Assembly (NCBI GenBank): GCA_905221605.1
Contig: CAJNDS010002668.1
Location: 529,501-593,500, forward strand
Length of the DNA stretch: 64,000 nt
Direction of reading: 5' to 3'
Source of the DNA: Symbiodinium natans
Taxonomy: Eukaryota > Sar > Dinophyceae > Suessiales > Symbiodiniaceae
This document shows positions 9,202-18,807 of this stretch, piece by piece; position 1 is the first letter of the stretch, and every line of letters begins with the position of its first letter. The notes beneath the pieces are model-generated. The model did not search any database, was not told where the DNA came from, and saw nothing but the letters and a program-made list of their open reading frames with translations. The position numbers were made by a program, and so were the translations under genes.

Positions 9202-9312
9202 CCCCAAAGCCGATCGGGCTCACAAACACGCCTCAGACCTAAAGCCCCACAAGCCCCATCCCCGCCACAAGGCCGAGAAGAAAACCCAGACGCAGAGGCA
9301 AAGGGCCATTAA
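9202..9312 (+). CDS. Candidate exon, Pro/Lys-rich
   Basis: After CGAAAGCAG a frame PQSRSGSQTRLRPKAPQAPS, PPQGREENPDAEAKGH stays open to a TAA. A second frame (HKAEKKTQTQRQRAI) is also open. Likely coding but frame undecided. Confidence 0.35.
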   Translation, partial: PQSRSGSQTRLRPKAPQAPSPPQGREENPDAEAKGH

Positions 9313-9323
9313 ACCCTTGACGC

Positions 9324-9446
9324 TTAACCCTAAACCCCAAACCCCAAACCCCAAACCCCAAACCCCAAGCCCCAAGCCCCAAGCCCCAAGCCCCAAGCCC
9401 TAAGCCCTAAACCCTAAACCCTAAACCCTAAACCCTAAACCCTAAC
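9324..9446 (-). repeat. Graded CCCTAAA variant array
   Basis: On the + strand CCCCAAA units are followed by CCCCAAG, then CCCTAAG, then CCCTAAA. Adjacent variants differ by one step, so the array reads like an ordered series of homogenised sub-blocks. Confidence 0.9.
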
Positions 9447-9470
9447 GGAAACAAAGGGCCTTGCAATGAG

Positions 9471-9533
9471 GAGCTGGAGCTCCAGGAGCTCCGGCGTCGG
9501 CAGCAAGAGCTGGAGAGGAAGGCAATTCTGGAG
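9471..9533 (+). CDS. Candidate exon, coiled coil, flanked by opposed telomere blocks
   Basis: Acceptor TTGCAATGAG; frame ELELQELRRRQQELERKAIL+E, 21 codons, phase 0/0; donor GAG|GTTTAGGG. A CCCTAAA array ends 25 bases upstream. One of the best examples of the window's exon architecture. Confidence 0.6.
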
Positions 9534-9677
9534 GTTTAGGGTTTAGGGTTTAGGGCTTAGGGTTTAGGGCTTAGGGCTTAGGGTTTAGGGTTTAGGGTAG
9601 GGTTTAGGGTTATCTTGATACTTGGGGTTTGGGGTTTAGGGTTTGGGGTTTGGGGTTTAAGGCTTAGGGTCTTGTTT

Positions 9678-9776
9678 GGGAAGCTCCCCCTTATACTAGC
9701 AGTCCTTAATGGTATGATAAAAGGGGAGGGTACCATAACCATAATCCCGATTTGTATAAGGGGTACTATACAGGGT
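9678..9776. repeat. Element B, diverged copy
   Basis: Starts GGGAAGCTCCCCCTTATACT and shares AGCAGTCCTTAATGG with other B copies; the right end is poorly preserved. Confidence 0.5.
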
Positions 9777-10031
9777 TGCTGGCATTTGGGGGTTGCAACC
9801 GAGCTTGTGGGTCTAGGGTTGAGGGTTTCGAGGTTTCATGACGCCTGCTGATGCGGTTTAGGGTTTCGGGTTTAGGGTGCACATGCACAGGGAGGGATTC
9901 GTTCGAACTCTGGACTGGTGTGGTGTGGACTGAATTGTCGCTTTCCTTGCCCTTTGGGGTTGCTTCGGTTCTGACGGGTCAACCCTAAAAGTTCGGGTTT
10001 TGGGTTTAGGGCCTCCAATTGTCTGCAACGA

Positions 10032-10110
10032 CTAGGTAGGACCTTGGTTCTTGATTTTTCCGTATTGGGTTGCAAGAGGAGAGGCTTCAGATTTTTTAGG
10101 GCCAACCTAG
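10032..10110. repeat. Element J, copy 2
   Basis: Left end CTAGGTAGGACCTTGGTTC and right end TTAGGGCCAACCTAG are inverted repeats. Both ends contain AG, and GT follows on the left, so the element could be spliced out exactly. Confidence 0.65.
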
Positions 10111-10125
10111 TTCCCTACTCATCAG

Positions 10126-10178
10126 GCAAAAAAGCTTATTTGCTTTTCTTGAGTGTGCACAAGTGTGGACTGCAGCAG
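10126..10178 (+). CDS. Candidate exon directly after element J
   Basis: Acceptor CCCTACTCATCAG; frame QKSLFAFLECAQVWTAA; donor GCAG|GTCGCT. Confidence 0.4.
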
Positions 10179-10338
10179 GTCGCTTTGATACCTTAGAGTA
10201 GCTAGTTCAAGCTAGTTATAATAAACCCGTATGCGTAAGCCCCATGAAGCTTGATGTGCCCACACCTGAAAAGCCTGGGAGGACTTTGTCCACTCGAGCT
10301 AGTCTCCTCTCTGCTTAGAACTAGGGCCTCCTCCGAAC

Positions 10339-10503
10339 ATGATTGCAGACGCTGAGGCTGCTGAGCTGCATCAGCAGCAGCATCAGCAGCCGCATGTGCA
10401 ACCGCACCAGCAGCCACATCAGCTGCCGCAGCAGCAGCCGCATCAGCAGCCGCATCAGCAGCAGCATCAGCAGCTGCAGCACCGACAGGAGACCCCGCTG
10501 CGG
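10339..10503 (+). CDS. Candidate exon with His-Gln repeat
   Basis: Acceptors TCTCCTCTCTGCTTAG (10318) or GATTGCAG (10348). Frame IADAEAAELHQQQHQQPHVQ continues through a CATCAGCAG/CCGCATCAG repeat coding His, Gln and Pro. Low complexity; all three + frames are open over much of the tract, so coding use is unproven. Confidence 0.4.
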
Positions 10504-10869
10504 CCTAAGCCTCTGGAGAGGATCCATCGGTGTTGGTGTTTGGGGCTTTCGGATTTTCGGGCCTTTGGGTTTTTGGGGTTTGATTCGGGTTTTGCGGGTG
10601 CGCGCGGGCCACACACAAAGGGTTTGCGAATGCTAGGAAGAAGGTGTCTTGATGGCAGCTCATACCCTTGAAAAGCGCACTTGACCCACGGGCCCACTGA
10701 ACTTCCATGGCAGTACGAAGTAGGGCATTTATTGCCAGTATCCCAGAAAGCACAAACAATGAATAGATAGATTAATGTAATCCTATCTATATGTATATAT
10801 ATATACATATAGTTACATGTATCTTTGTTTATTTATAGCCATACATACACTCACAAATATTTGCACAAG

Positions 10870-10927
10870 GAGCCGTACATGCAATTCACCAATGGTTTAC
10901 CAGCAAGAGAATCCCTACTTCTTACAG
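10870..10927 (+). CDS. Candidate exon with GTAAAC donor
   Basis: Acceptor ATTTGCACAAG; frame EPYMQFTNGLPARESLLLT; donor CTTACAG|GTAAAC. It follows a TATA-type microsatellite. Confidence 0.45.
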
Positions 10928-10959
10928 GTAAACTCGCGCCCAAAATCCCAAACCCTAAG

Positions 10960-10999
10960 GTCCTGCATGGCATGCAAGGACGGGCCCCCTTACAATGGG
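10960..10999 (+). CDS. Candidate exon with CxxC
   Basis: Acceptor AACCCTAAG; frame SCMACKDGPPYNG; donor GG|GGTTTAG region. Short but contains a CxxC pair. Confidence 0.35.
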
Positions 11000-11053
11000 G
11001 TTTAGGGTTCAGGGTTCAGGGTTCAGGGTTTAGGGTTTAGGGTTCAGGTTTAG

Positions 11054-11160
11054 GCTACTAGCCATAGTTGAGGGACTTCGAACCTAAATTAGGACCCTTG
11101 TAAACCAAATTTAGGGCCCTTCTAACTCGAACTATAACGAGGGGTTGCCCCTCCTCGTGG
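11054..11160. repeat. Element A, diverged copy next to a TTTAGGG block
   Basis: Carries CTAGCCATAGTTGAGGGACT and ends GGGGTTGCCCCTCCTCG. A block of TTTAGGG/TTCAGGG ends directly at its left edge. Confidence 0.6.
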
Positions 11161-12023
11161 TTGTACGGGTCGCTTTCAGGTCGCCTGGGTCGGAAACATC
11201 TGGGATGCCACACGCAGCCTTGAACCAAGCTCCTCCAGTGTTTCTGCTCTCTCAAAAAAAGGAGGGTGTCGACTTCGCACTGGAGATTAACCAGCCCCTA
11301 AACCTTAAACCCTAAACCCTAGCTCACGAGACCTCCCCGGTGTGCCGAAACTAGGACCAAATGAACCCCAAAAGGGTGCATGGTACACGCACCTTGCAAG
11401 GAGGGGTTAGGGCTGAGGGAACAAACGGTTTAGGGGTATGGCACGCCCTAGGTATAAGTACAGGAACGGGGGCCCCTCCTTGCAATAGGGAGTATAGTAG
11501 GATAGGGTATACTGCGAAGGCCTTTAGACTTCGTAAGTCTATTTAGTATCCCCAAGAATCCATTTTTATACTCCCTAAACCCTGGACCCTTACCCTATGC
11601 CCTGACCCTATACCCTAAAAACTGTTTCTCAAGTTTAGGTTTAAGGTTGCGGGGTAGAGCTGATCTGCATATGTCCTCAGTTCCTCTTGGCCCCTTAGGG
11701 TTTAGGGTTTAGTGATGTTTAGGATTTTGGGTTCAGGGTAAAGGGTATCACGAAGCCAGTTCGGAGGTTACCTGTTGGGTCCTCAGACCACAGGCAGTTG
11801 GGAGGCTTGCAGGTTTTCTGGTCTTGCGTTTTCAACTGTGAAATTTTGAGATCCCATGCACTTTCGAAGCCATGTCCGAATGCGCACACTAAGAACAAGC
11901 CACAAACCCTGCAAACCCCACAAGCCCACCAGCCACCCTGAGGTAAACCCTAAACCCTGCCAGAACTTCTCCCTAGACCCTAAACACTATACCCTAAACT
12001 TTAAACCCAAAATCTCCTCCTAG
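11161..12023. other. Spacer, mostly diverged repeats
   Basis: Contains CCCTAAA-like blocks and unique GC-mixed sequence. One + frame (11361-11546) is open but has no exon-like boundaries. Nothing convincing. Confidence 0.4.
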
Positions 12024-12124
12024 CCCTGGTCGCCCGCCGCGGAAGGCACCCAACCCGCCCATGGACGACGGCTTTCGGGGTGCCGGGTGCTCGAATCCAA
12101 ATCGGTGGGCTTGGGGGATTTCTG
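12024..12124 (+). CDS. Candidate exon, 33 codons
   Basis: Acceptor AAATCTCCTCCTAG is pyrimidine-rich. Frame PGRPPRKAPNPPMDDGFRGA then GCSNPNRWAWGIS; donor TCTG|GTTTATGG. Confidence 0.5.
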
Positions 12125-12139
12125 GTTTATGGCTAGGCT

Positions 12140-12235
12140 TTAGGGTTTAGGGTCTAGGGTCTAGGGTTTAGGGTTTAGGGTTTAGGGTTCAGGGTTTAGG
12201 GTTTAGGGTTTAGGGTTAGGGCTTGGGGTTTCAAC
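12140..12235 (+). repeat. TTTAGGG block with GTCTAGG variants
   Basis: About twelve G-strand units with TCTAGGG and TTCAGGG variants. Confidence 0.85.
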
Positions 12236-12279
12236 CGATAACAACCCTTGAGCCCAACCGTGGCGAAGAGGCGAAGTGG

Positions 12280-12307
12280 GGAAGTGGGGGGGGGGGGGGG
12301 GGGGGGG
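12280..12307 (+). repeat. Poly-G tract
   Basis: About 20 G after AAGTGGGGAAGTGG. Length is probably unreliable in any assembly. Confidence 0.85.
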
Positions 12308-12512
12308 AGTCGTCCCTGTAGGCATGCATGACTTCGATTCCTGTCGCAGCTTCAAGCTTAGTGCAAGCCAGCTAAACCTCAAAACCTCTCAGCCCTAAAC
12401 CCTAGAACCTAAAACCCATCCATGGAGCCCTGTCAAGCCCAACGCTCCTACATTGCCTAGCCCAAGTGGTCCTTTCAGGAAGGTGCATAAACCTTTTGAA
12501 GATCTTTTTAAG

Positions 12513-12655
12513 CCTCAAACCTTAAGCCCTGAACCCTCAGCCCTGCGGCCCTCAACTAAATAAAACCACCTACTGACACAATCTCCCTGAACCCTAAGTT
12601 TTGAGGCCCTTAATCAAATAAAACCACCTACTGACCTCATCTCTAGTAGACAAAA
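12513..12655 (+). repeat. Two-copy tandem repeat (~70 bp)
   Basis: CTCAACTAAATAAAACCACC and the matching TTAATCAAATAAAACCACCT start two copies that continue to AATCTC and CATCTC. Confidence 0.7.
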
Positions 12656-12697
12656 GGCCCCCTCAAACGAGCGACAAAAACGCACCAACAGCCGCAG

Positions 12698-12740
12698 GCC
12701 CCGACAGCTCTCTGACCCCATACTTCCAGCGCCCTCTCAG
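12698..12740 (+). CDS. Candidate exon with GTAGGT donor
   Basis: Acceptor AACAGCCGCAG; two frames are open (PRQLSDPILPAPSQ or PDSSLTPYFQRPL); donor CTCTCAG|GTAGGT. The word CCCGACAGCTCTCT recurs at the next acceptor. Confidence 0.4.
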
Positions 12741-12863
12741 GTAGGTTGCTAGAACCCTTAGGGACACACTGGTTAGGGTTTAGGGTTTGGGGTTTAGGGC
12801 TTAGGGATTTAGGGTTTCGGGTTTAGGGCTTAGGGATTTAGGGTTAAACCCTACACCCGACAG

Positions 12864-12934
12864 CTCTCTTCATCGAGGTCCTGCGCAAGACCGGCCTTCG
12901 ACCAGCTCCCGAGCAGCTGGCTAAGACCAGGGCT
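12864..12934 (+). CDS. Candidate exon
   Basis: Acceptor ACACCCGACAG; frame LFIEVLRKTGLRPAPEQLAK then TRA; donor near GTTGGGTG. CCCGACAGCTCTCT at 12856-12869 duplicates 12700-12713 exactly. Confidence 0.45.
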
Positions 12935-12979
12935 GTTGGGTGGACTTAGGGTTTAGGGTTGGGGATCAAAGGTGTAGTG

Positions 12980-13128
12980 TAGGGTTTAGGGTTTAGGGTT
13001 TAGGGTTTAGGGTTTAGGGTTTAGGGTTTAGGGTTTAGGGTTTAGGGTTTAGGGTTTAGGGTTTAGGGTTTAGGGTTTAGGGTTTAGGGTTAGGGTTTAG
13101 GGTTTAGGGTTTAGGGTTTAGGGCCAGT
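12980..13128 (+). repeat. Long TTTAGGG array
   Basis: About 21 near-perfect units with one TTAGGG slip, among the longest arrays in the window. Confidence 0.95.
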
Positions 13129-13312
13129 TTCGGGTTTAGGGTGGGAGGGGAGGCTTTAGGGGTTTAGGGTTTGGGTTTGAGATGTGAGGGAGCAGTTCAA
13201 AGGCTCTGCGGTTGAGGGCTTTGAGGTATTGTGGGTTGCACTATGTGGTTCGAACCTGCATGTTTCGGGGAGGCGTCTTCCTGCCCAGCTCCATACGTTT
13301 TGCTCCCTGCAG

Positions 13313-13400
13313 TGGCCCAGCAGCAAGCAACCACCGCCCTTTCCCTAATTATACAAAAAAAGAGAAAGAACAAACAGGAACCAACTAATTTCAACCCCCC
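13313..13400 (+). CDS. Candidate exon leading into a poly-C tract
   Basis: The acceptor TTTTGCTCCCTGCAG is strong. Frame AQQQATTALSLIIQKKRKNK runs into a homopolymer C tract read as Pro. The right boundary is not determinable; the poly-Pro part is probably not coding. Confidence 0.35.
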
Positions 13401-13460
13401 CCCCCCCCCCCCCCCCACCGCCCCCCCACCCACTCAGCCCCCCGCTCCCCCCCCCCCCAC
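13397..13460 (+). repeat. Poly-C tracts
   Basis: Several C runs of 8 to 20 broken by single A or T. Confidence 0.9.
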
Positions 13461-13506
13461 CTATGCCCTACCCACCCCTGAAACCCCAAAGCCCCTTGCT
13501 CTCCAG

Positions 13507-13567
13507 GATGGGTGATGACATGTTTGCCACACAGCCGCAACCGGAAGGATGTGGAGTTGCTTCAAAG
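13507..13567 (+). CDS. Candidate exon, 20 codons
   Basis: Acceptor CTTGCTCTCCAG; frame MGDDMFATQPQPEGCGVASK; donor CAAAG|GTCCATG. Both boundaries match the AG|G...AG|GT pattern. Confidence 0.5.
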
Positions 13568-14240
13568 GTCCATGTACCTATATGAAGCCCGTTGGCTAGG
13601 CCCCCTTGGTCAGCAGGCTCCCTAAAGCCCTAAAACCCTTCAACTCCTAACGAGTAGACAGGCCAAGAACAAAGACGTGTAAAGAACAACTCTCCGGACC
13701 ATGCTTGAGTGCTGTAAACGTTACTGTTACATGCATCTCAGCATCGGAATGCGAAGCGATCCCCAAACCCCAAACCCTGAATCCTACAACCTAAAGCAAC
13801 CCCCACAATGACCCAATTCTTCTGGACGCGCAAAAGTGCCTCAGTCGACTCTGTTCTCTGCTTACGCGGCCTTCCATGCCCAGCCCTAATAAGTTTCCGT
13901 CCATGTACCCATCATGGTGTGATGTTTGGGGTTTACAGGGCTTAGGCTTAGAGTTCTTTATTTTTACGGTTCGGCTGTTTAGGATTTGGGGTTCAGGGAG
14001 GCCCAAGACTATAGTGTTCACGTGAAGTTCCCAGATTCTTGCCGTTCGTCTAAACTCCTAAACCCCAAGCCCTATGCCCCAACCCTTCAACTCCTAAACC
14101 CTAAGCCCTAAACCCATATGTAAGCCCTACAGAGCATATAGACCCGAAATCCTGAACCTTAAATCCCACGACCCTAAACCCTAAACCGACCCTAAACCCT
14201 AAACCCTAAATCCTACACCCTTGCACTGTAAGGTCGGCAG
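13568..14240. other. Spacer with CCCTAAA-like blocks
   Basis: Degenerate CCCTAAA blocks at 14045-14220 and unique sequence before. No convincing exon was read on the + strand. Confidence 0.4.
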
Positions 14241-14312
14241 TTTGCCACAGCTGCGGATGCTGATCCATGCCCATGCGGCCAAGGCCATTGCCTGCGGCCG
14301 ACGAGTTCTTCG
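14241..14312 (+). CDS. Candidate exon, 72 bases
   Basis: Acceptor GTAAGGTCGGCAG and donor TTCG|GTTCAAGG. Two frames are open: FATAADADPCPCGQGHCLRP (phase 0/0) and LPQLRMLIHAHAAKAIACGR. The second has a more helix-like composition. Confidence 0.45.
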
Positions 14313-14562
14313 GTTCAAGGTTTAGGGTGTCTTGGTGCAGAACCTGGGTTCACAACAAAGAGGTTTCTTGCGCTTCCTCTGAGGGCTATCGCTGCCTATA
14401 TCGTAGAGGAACCCATGAAATATGACATCCCCTACTATCTGCCTCCCAAAATGCCACAATCCTTACATGGTTATACCTATTCTGGGAAGCCCCCGCACGC
14501 GCACGTGGTGACCCATTTAAGAAAACCCCACGACGCGGCTCGACACCCCTTGGGGACGGCAG

Positions 14563-14658
14563 GCCAGCGGCACGCAGCAAGCAGGCCTGCAAGCCTTGCA
14601 GCGATACGCCTGGGCCTTAAAAGAATCCCCTGAAGCCCCTATAGTCACAAGCAGAGTC
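14563..14658 (+). CDS. Candidate exon, 32 codons, phase 0/0
   Basis: Acceptor GGGGACGGCAG; frame ASGTQQAGLQALQRYAWALK then ESPEAPIVTSRV; donor GTC|GTTTAAGGG, a telomere-word variant. Confidence 0.5.
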
Positions 14659-14880
14659 GTTTAAGGGCACCCCAAATTGGGTTTTAAGTATTACGAAGAC
14701 CTTAAGTTAGTTCGTCCAAGAAGGGGGCCCCTCTTGATAAACCCTCAAGATTCATATGAGTTTGAGCAAACGGTGGGGCTTCTGTCGGCAGGACTTCTTT
14801 GGGCAATGCTGGTGCTCCATGGAATGTTCAGGGGATTTCGGGGGTCCGGGGTCTAGTTTAGACCACCCGAAGTAGAGGGC

Positions 14881-15111
14881 ATGAGTCATCATGGCATCGT
14901 CCCACTGTCAAAGCAGCAATCTTGCACTCTTGCCTTAGCTCAAGGTATGACATCGAAAGCATTTGCCCTACGCCCGGCAGCCGGCTTGTTTGTCAAAAGT
15001 CTTGAGGCAGAGCAGCTGGAGTTTGACTTGGACCAAAAGGCCAGCAGGAAGACACGGTTGACAGGAATTCATGTTGCGCTTGAAGCTCGAACGCAGCCTG
15101 AACTTGCTTAA
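14881..15111 (+). CDS. Candidate coding segment, 76 codons plus stop
   Basis: ATG-led frame MSHHGIVPLSKQQSCTLALA ... SLEAEQLEFDLDQKASRKTR ... ending at TAA. An internal CAAG|GTATGACATC could be a donor. Helix-like acidic and basic patches. One of the longer host frames; product unknown. Confidence 0.45.
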   Translation: MSHHGIVPLSKQQSCTLALAQGMTSKAFALRPAAGLFVKSLEAEQLEFDLDQKASRKTRLTGIHVALEARTQPELA

Positions 15112-15159
15112 GCTCCATATAGTTACCCGCATTTGCATAATTCTTTATCTCGAAAAGTA

Positions 15160-15286
15160 CACACACACACACATATATATATAATTATTATATGTATTAT
15201 TAATTCGTATACATGTTCTGCATTAATTGATTGTTTTATGTGTTTGGTTAATAAGTATTTAACTTGTACCCCCTCCATACTTACTT

Positions 15287-15353
<67 letters not shown>

Positions 15354-15450
15354 AGACATATACGTATATACGTATATACGTATATACGTATATACATATA
15401 TATATATATGTGTGTGTGTGTACATGTATGTATATGTATGTATATATGTA
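15160..15450 (+). repeat. AT-rich microsatellite cluster
   Basis: Perfect (ATACAT) repeats at about 15287-15352, then (ACGTATAT), then GTGT and GTATGT runs. Frames through it (YTYTYT, HIHIHI) are artefacts. Confidence 0.9.
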
Positions 15451-15960
15451 TATATGTCTAGGTTTGGTACACCCTTTGGCCTCTTATGCAGGTTGAGACG
15501 GTTCAGCGGGGGTGGTTAAAGGAGACTAAATTTACATGTATAGTGTTCCACCATTCTGTATGCTTGTATATCCACTATCCATTGCTACATGCCAGATGTT
15601 AGAACTTCTCAGAATTTTTCATGTAGAGGATGGAGTCCGCACAGACCCGATTTGAATTGGCCCCGGATTGAAGATTGAAGATTTGCTGGACAAGTTTTTG
15701 CGGAAATCTTCAATCTTCAAACCGGGCTCTTTAGGGCTTGGGGAACAGGTCGGTGGGAAAAGGTACGGTTGAGCAAGAGAGATGTTCCCAAGCCCTACTA
15801 GGACGTCGCGGGACGGCCTCACTTCAGGAACGACAGAATGCGACCGGAGAACGGCCCTAAACCCCTAACTCCAAATGCCACTCTTACAAAAAAGTTGTTA
15901 GAAAAAGGGGAACCTCCCAACATATGTTCCAAATCCCAACAATCCCAAAACACTCTGCAG

Positions 15961-16098
15961 GAAGAGGAGCTACTTGCGGCCAGGGGCCGCCTAGAAAAGG
16001 CCGGCGTTGACGTTGGCAGTCATCAAAAATTGGCGTGTGCCTGTTGCTGGTCCATGGCACCTCATGAGCCCTTAGAGAAACCGCGTGTAGACGCCTAG
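15961..16098 (+). CDS. Candidate exon or 3' segment, coiled-coil start
   Basis: Acceptor AAAACACTCTGCAG; frame EEELLAARGRLEKAGVDVGS, HQKLACACCWSMAPHEPLEK, PRVDA, TAG. A donor GTTGGCAG at about 16012 could shorten it. Confidence 0.45.
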   Translation, partial: EEELLAARGRLEKAGVDVGSHQKLACACCWSMAPHEPLEKPRVDA

Positions 16099-16199
16099 AG
16101 CCCCAGCTAAGGCTTTTTTTCACCTTAACAGTACACCCCAAAGCCCTCCATTTTCCCTACACACCTAGAGCTGACTGACGTCCTGTGTCTGGCAACCAG

Positions 16200-16259
16200 G
16201 AGAGGCATCAGCGAGAGCAGGCTGGGGCTCGCGTCAGGGAAGTTCCTGCAAGGCATGGG
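16200..16259 (+). CDS. Candidate exon, 20 codons, phase 0/0
   Basis: Acceptor TCTGGCAACCAG; frame ERHQREQAGARVREVPARHG; donor GGG|GTAGCAG. Strongly charged, in line with the coiled-coil series. Confidence 0.5.
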
Positions 16260-16449
16260 GTAGCAGGTTCTTACACACACGTACTGTGTAGTAACCCCGA
16301 CACAAGAATCCTCAAGCCCTATAGGTTTCAGAGCCTTGTGGAGTAAAGGGGGCCCCCTCCCTGTACTGAGGGATCCGAAACAGTGGGAATTAAGGAATAA
16401 GGTAACGTATGCTTTCAGGCACTATGTAGGCTACCTAACTCCCCCAACA

Positions 16450-16690
16450 AAACCTTCAAAGAACTCCCTAATTAGTAAGAAGCTGCTAGCCAAACAACAC
16501 CCAAACCTTGTAAGCCTTACTCTATCCTCAAACCCCAAACCCTAATCCCTAAAACGTGTGTCATACAAAAATGCTTCAAAGAACACCTAATTAGTAAGAA
16601 ACCCCAAGCCAAAAAACCCTAAATCTTGCAAGCCTTCTTCTAATCCTCAAATCCCAAACCCTAGTCCCTAGACCTTGTTTCTTACAAAAT
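16450..16690 (+). repeat. Two-copy diverged tandem repeat (~118 bp)
   Basis: CTTCAAAGAACTCCCTAATT and CTTCAAAGAACACCTAATTA begin two units that both continue through GTAAG...CTTACAAAA-like ends. Confidence 0.75.
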
Positions 16691-16967
16691 AAAGCAAAAA
16701 GCCAAAATGACATCAACATACTTAACAGAGACTAAACTCTAAAACCTCAAGCCCAATCGTCGCATGTTGGGCTTAGAGTTGGGGCGGTACTGGGTTCAGC
16801 CCCCAAACCCTCAACCCTAACCCCAAAACCTTAAATCCCCCAACCCTCAACACTAAACCCTAAACCCCAGACCCCGAACCCTAAACCCCAAAACCCCAAA
16901 CCCCAAAAACCCGAAACCCCAAAACCTAAACCCCAAACCCCAAACCCCAAAATATCAACTTTGGGAG

Positions 16968-17024
16968 GCCGAGCAAGAGGCCGAGTCTCTGCGTCATGAG
17001 CCGCAGGAGGCATGGCCTGAACAG
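16968..17024 (+). CDS. Candidate exon, 19 codons, phase 0/0
   Basis: Acceptor AACTTTGGGAG; frame AEQEAESLRHEPQEAWPEQ; donor CAG|GTTTAAGG. A CCCCAAA block ends just upstream. The frame also stays open through KYQLWE upstream. Confidence 0.55.
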
Positions 17025-17111
17025 GTTTAAGGGGTTTGGGGTGTAGGGGTTTAGGGTTTAGGGGTTTAGGGTGTAGGGTTTAGGGTTTAGGGTTTAGGGT
17101 TTAGTGTTCAG

Positions 17112-17207
17112 CATCTCATGTCCAAGCCTTCACTAGTCAAGCAGCTTGTCAAGCGTTGGAAAAAACCCCACCCACCCAAGAAACCCATAACATTGAGAAA
17201 ATACAAA
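17112..17207 (+). CDS. Candidate exon, 32 codons, phase 0/0
   Basis: Acceptor TTTAGTGTTCAG, itself a degenerate telomere unit; frame HLMSKPSLVKQLVKRWKKPH then PPKKPITLRKYK; donor AAA|GTTCAATC. Very basic. Confidence 0.5.
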
Positions 17208-17348
17208 GTTCAATCAATACATTTTCAATAGGCTTATAGCTCAAAAGTCCGCCCAAAACCTAAAATCTAACTTTTTGGAAGCAAACTTTCCCTCTTACAG
17301 AACGTGACATCCTGAAGCCGGTGAAGCTCGGTTTTGCTCAAAAATCCA

Positions 17349-17776
17349 GGGCCCCCCCGGGTGGAAAAAAACCATTTGCCCACGAAGGGGGTCAGGGTTT
17401 AGGGCCCCCCCGGGTGGAAAAAAACCATTTGCCCACGAAGGGGGTCAGGGTTTAGGCCCCCCCCCGGGTGGAAAAAAACCATGTGGTCACGAAGGGGGTC
17501 AGGGTTTAGGGCCCCCCGGGGTGGAAAAAACCATTTGGTCACGAAGGGGGTCAGGGTTTAGGGCCCCCCCGGGTGGAAAAAAACCATTTGCCCACGAAGG
17601 GGGTCAGGGTTTAGGCCCCCCCCGGGTGGAAAAAAACCATTCGGTCACGAAGGGGGTCAGGGTTTAGGGCCCCCCGGGGTGGAAAAAACCATTTGCCCAC
17701 GAAGGGGGTCAGGGTTTAGGGCCCCCCGGGTGGAAAAAAACCATTTGGTCACGAAGGGGGTCAGGGTTTAGGGCCC
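17349..17776 (+). repeat. 53-bp tandem repeat containing a telomere unit
   Basis: About eight copies of a unit GGGCCCCCC...GGGTGGAAAAAAACC...CACGAAGGGGGTC ending AGGGTTTA. Copies alternate between TTTGCCCACG and TTTGGTCACG. Partial copies at 17921-17963 and 17966-18003 lie beyond unique sequence. The 53-bp period is not a multiple of three. Confidence 0.9.
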
Positions 17777-18003
17777 AAAGGCTCGGTTTTGATCAAAAAT
17801 CCAGAAAACGAGAGCCCACCCAGAAGCGTCGATTTCAGTACTAAAAAATCGCATTTTGAACTGGGACCCGGGCCGATCCTGGGGTCCCCCTCATTTGGGG
17901 TGTTTTTGGAGGCACGGCCCAGGAAAAAAACCATTTGCCCACGAAGGGGGTCAGGGTTTAGGGCCCAGAAAAAAACCACATGGTAACGAAGGTCATTAGG
18001 GTT

Positions 18004-18807
18004 TAAATATACATAGTAAAAGAGGGTTTAAGGTTTAGGGGTTTAGGGTTTTCGGGGATCAGGGTTTAGGATTTCTGGGTTTTAGGGATTTAGGGCATGG
18101 CCTACACAGCGGCTCCGATTTTGGGGGTTTGGGGTTGGGGTTTGGGGTTTGGGGGGTTTGCGGGTTTGAGGTTTGGGGTTTGGGGGTTTTGGGTTTGGTG
18201 TTTTGGGGTTTCATGGCGGTAGGGTTGTCGATTAGGAATGGTTAGGGTTTGCATTAAGGTGTATCTTAGGGTTTTAAGGTTTTCGGGTTTAAGGGTTTTA
18301 GGGTTTGAGCTTTCGTGGTCGCATTCCCGTCTCAGGCAGTTGCATAGCGCGGGTTCAAAAAAGGGTTCAGGCTTTTAAGGTTTTATGGTTGTGGGGTTGT
18401 AGGGTTTTAGAGCCTTTGGGCCTTAGGGCCTTAGGGTGTTAGTGTTTCGGTACCCTCTTGAAAAAGTAGTAGGTATTTGGTTTGGGGCTGCTAGAATAGT
18501 CAAGCTTTGGGACTGCTGTAATAGTCAACTTCCTTATGCCCATGAAGCCCAAAGGTTAGCCCTGTCCCCCTAGATAATTCAGCCAGTATGTGGTACTTCT
18601 CTGAATTAGGGTACCTTTTTGGGGTCTTTTTTCGAAGATGCCGTATTATATATGATACAGGCCCCAAAAAGGGACCCTAATCTACAAAACTACCCTAATG
18701 TGGGTGATTCGGGGTGTGATTGAAGCAATGGTTGTTAAGGGTTCAGGGGTAGGACCCTACACCCTAAACACCCTCAGAAGATGCCCAAAACAAAATATTG
18801 CCCGCAG
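18004..18807. other. Spacer: TTTGGGG/TTTAGGG variants and a hairpin element
   Basis: Degenerate G-strand repeats to about 18440, then an inverted-repeat element at about 18603-18690 (TTAGGGTACCTTTTTGGGG against CCCCAAAAAGGGACCCTAAT). No convincing exon. Confidence 0.5.

Noticed and set aside
12700-12869. Exact 14-bp repeat CCCGACAGCTCTCT as a target duplication
   Set aside because: It flanks only partly repeat-like sequence and includes a splice acceptor; too short to separate from chance or exon similarity.
13231-13515. 94-codon poly-proline protein
   Set aside because: The middle is a homopolymer C tract; only the parts on either side have exon-like borders and are listed separately.
15133-15519. 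128-codon frame of repeated His-Ile or Tyr-Thr
   Set aside because: Translation of an ATACAT microsatellite.
17349-17776. CRISPR array
   Set aside because: The 53-bp unit is contiguous with no variable spacers, and the context is eukaryotic.
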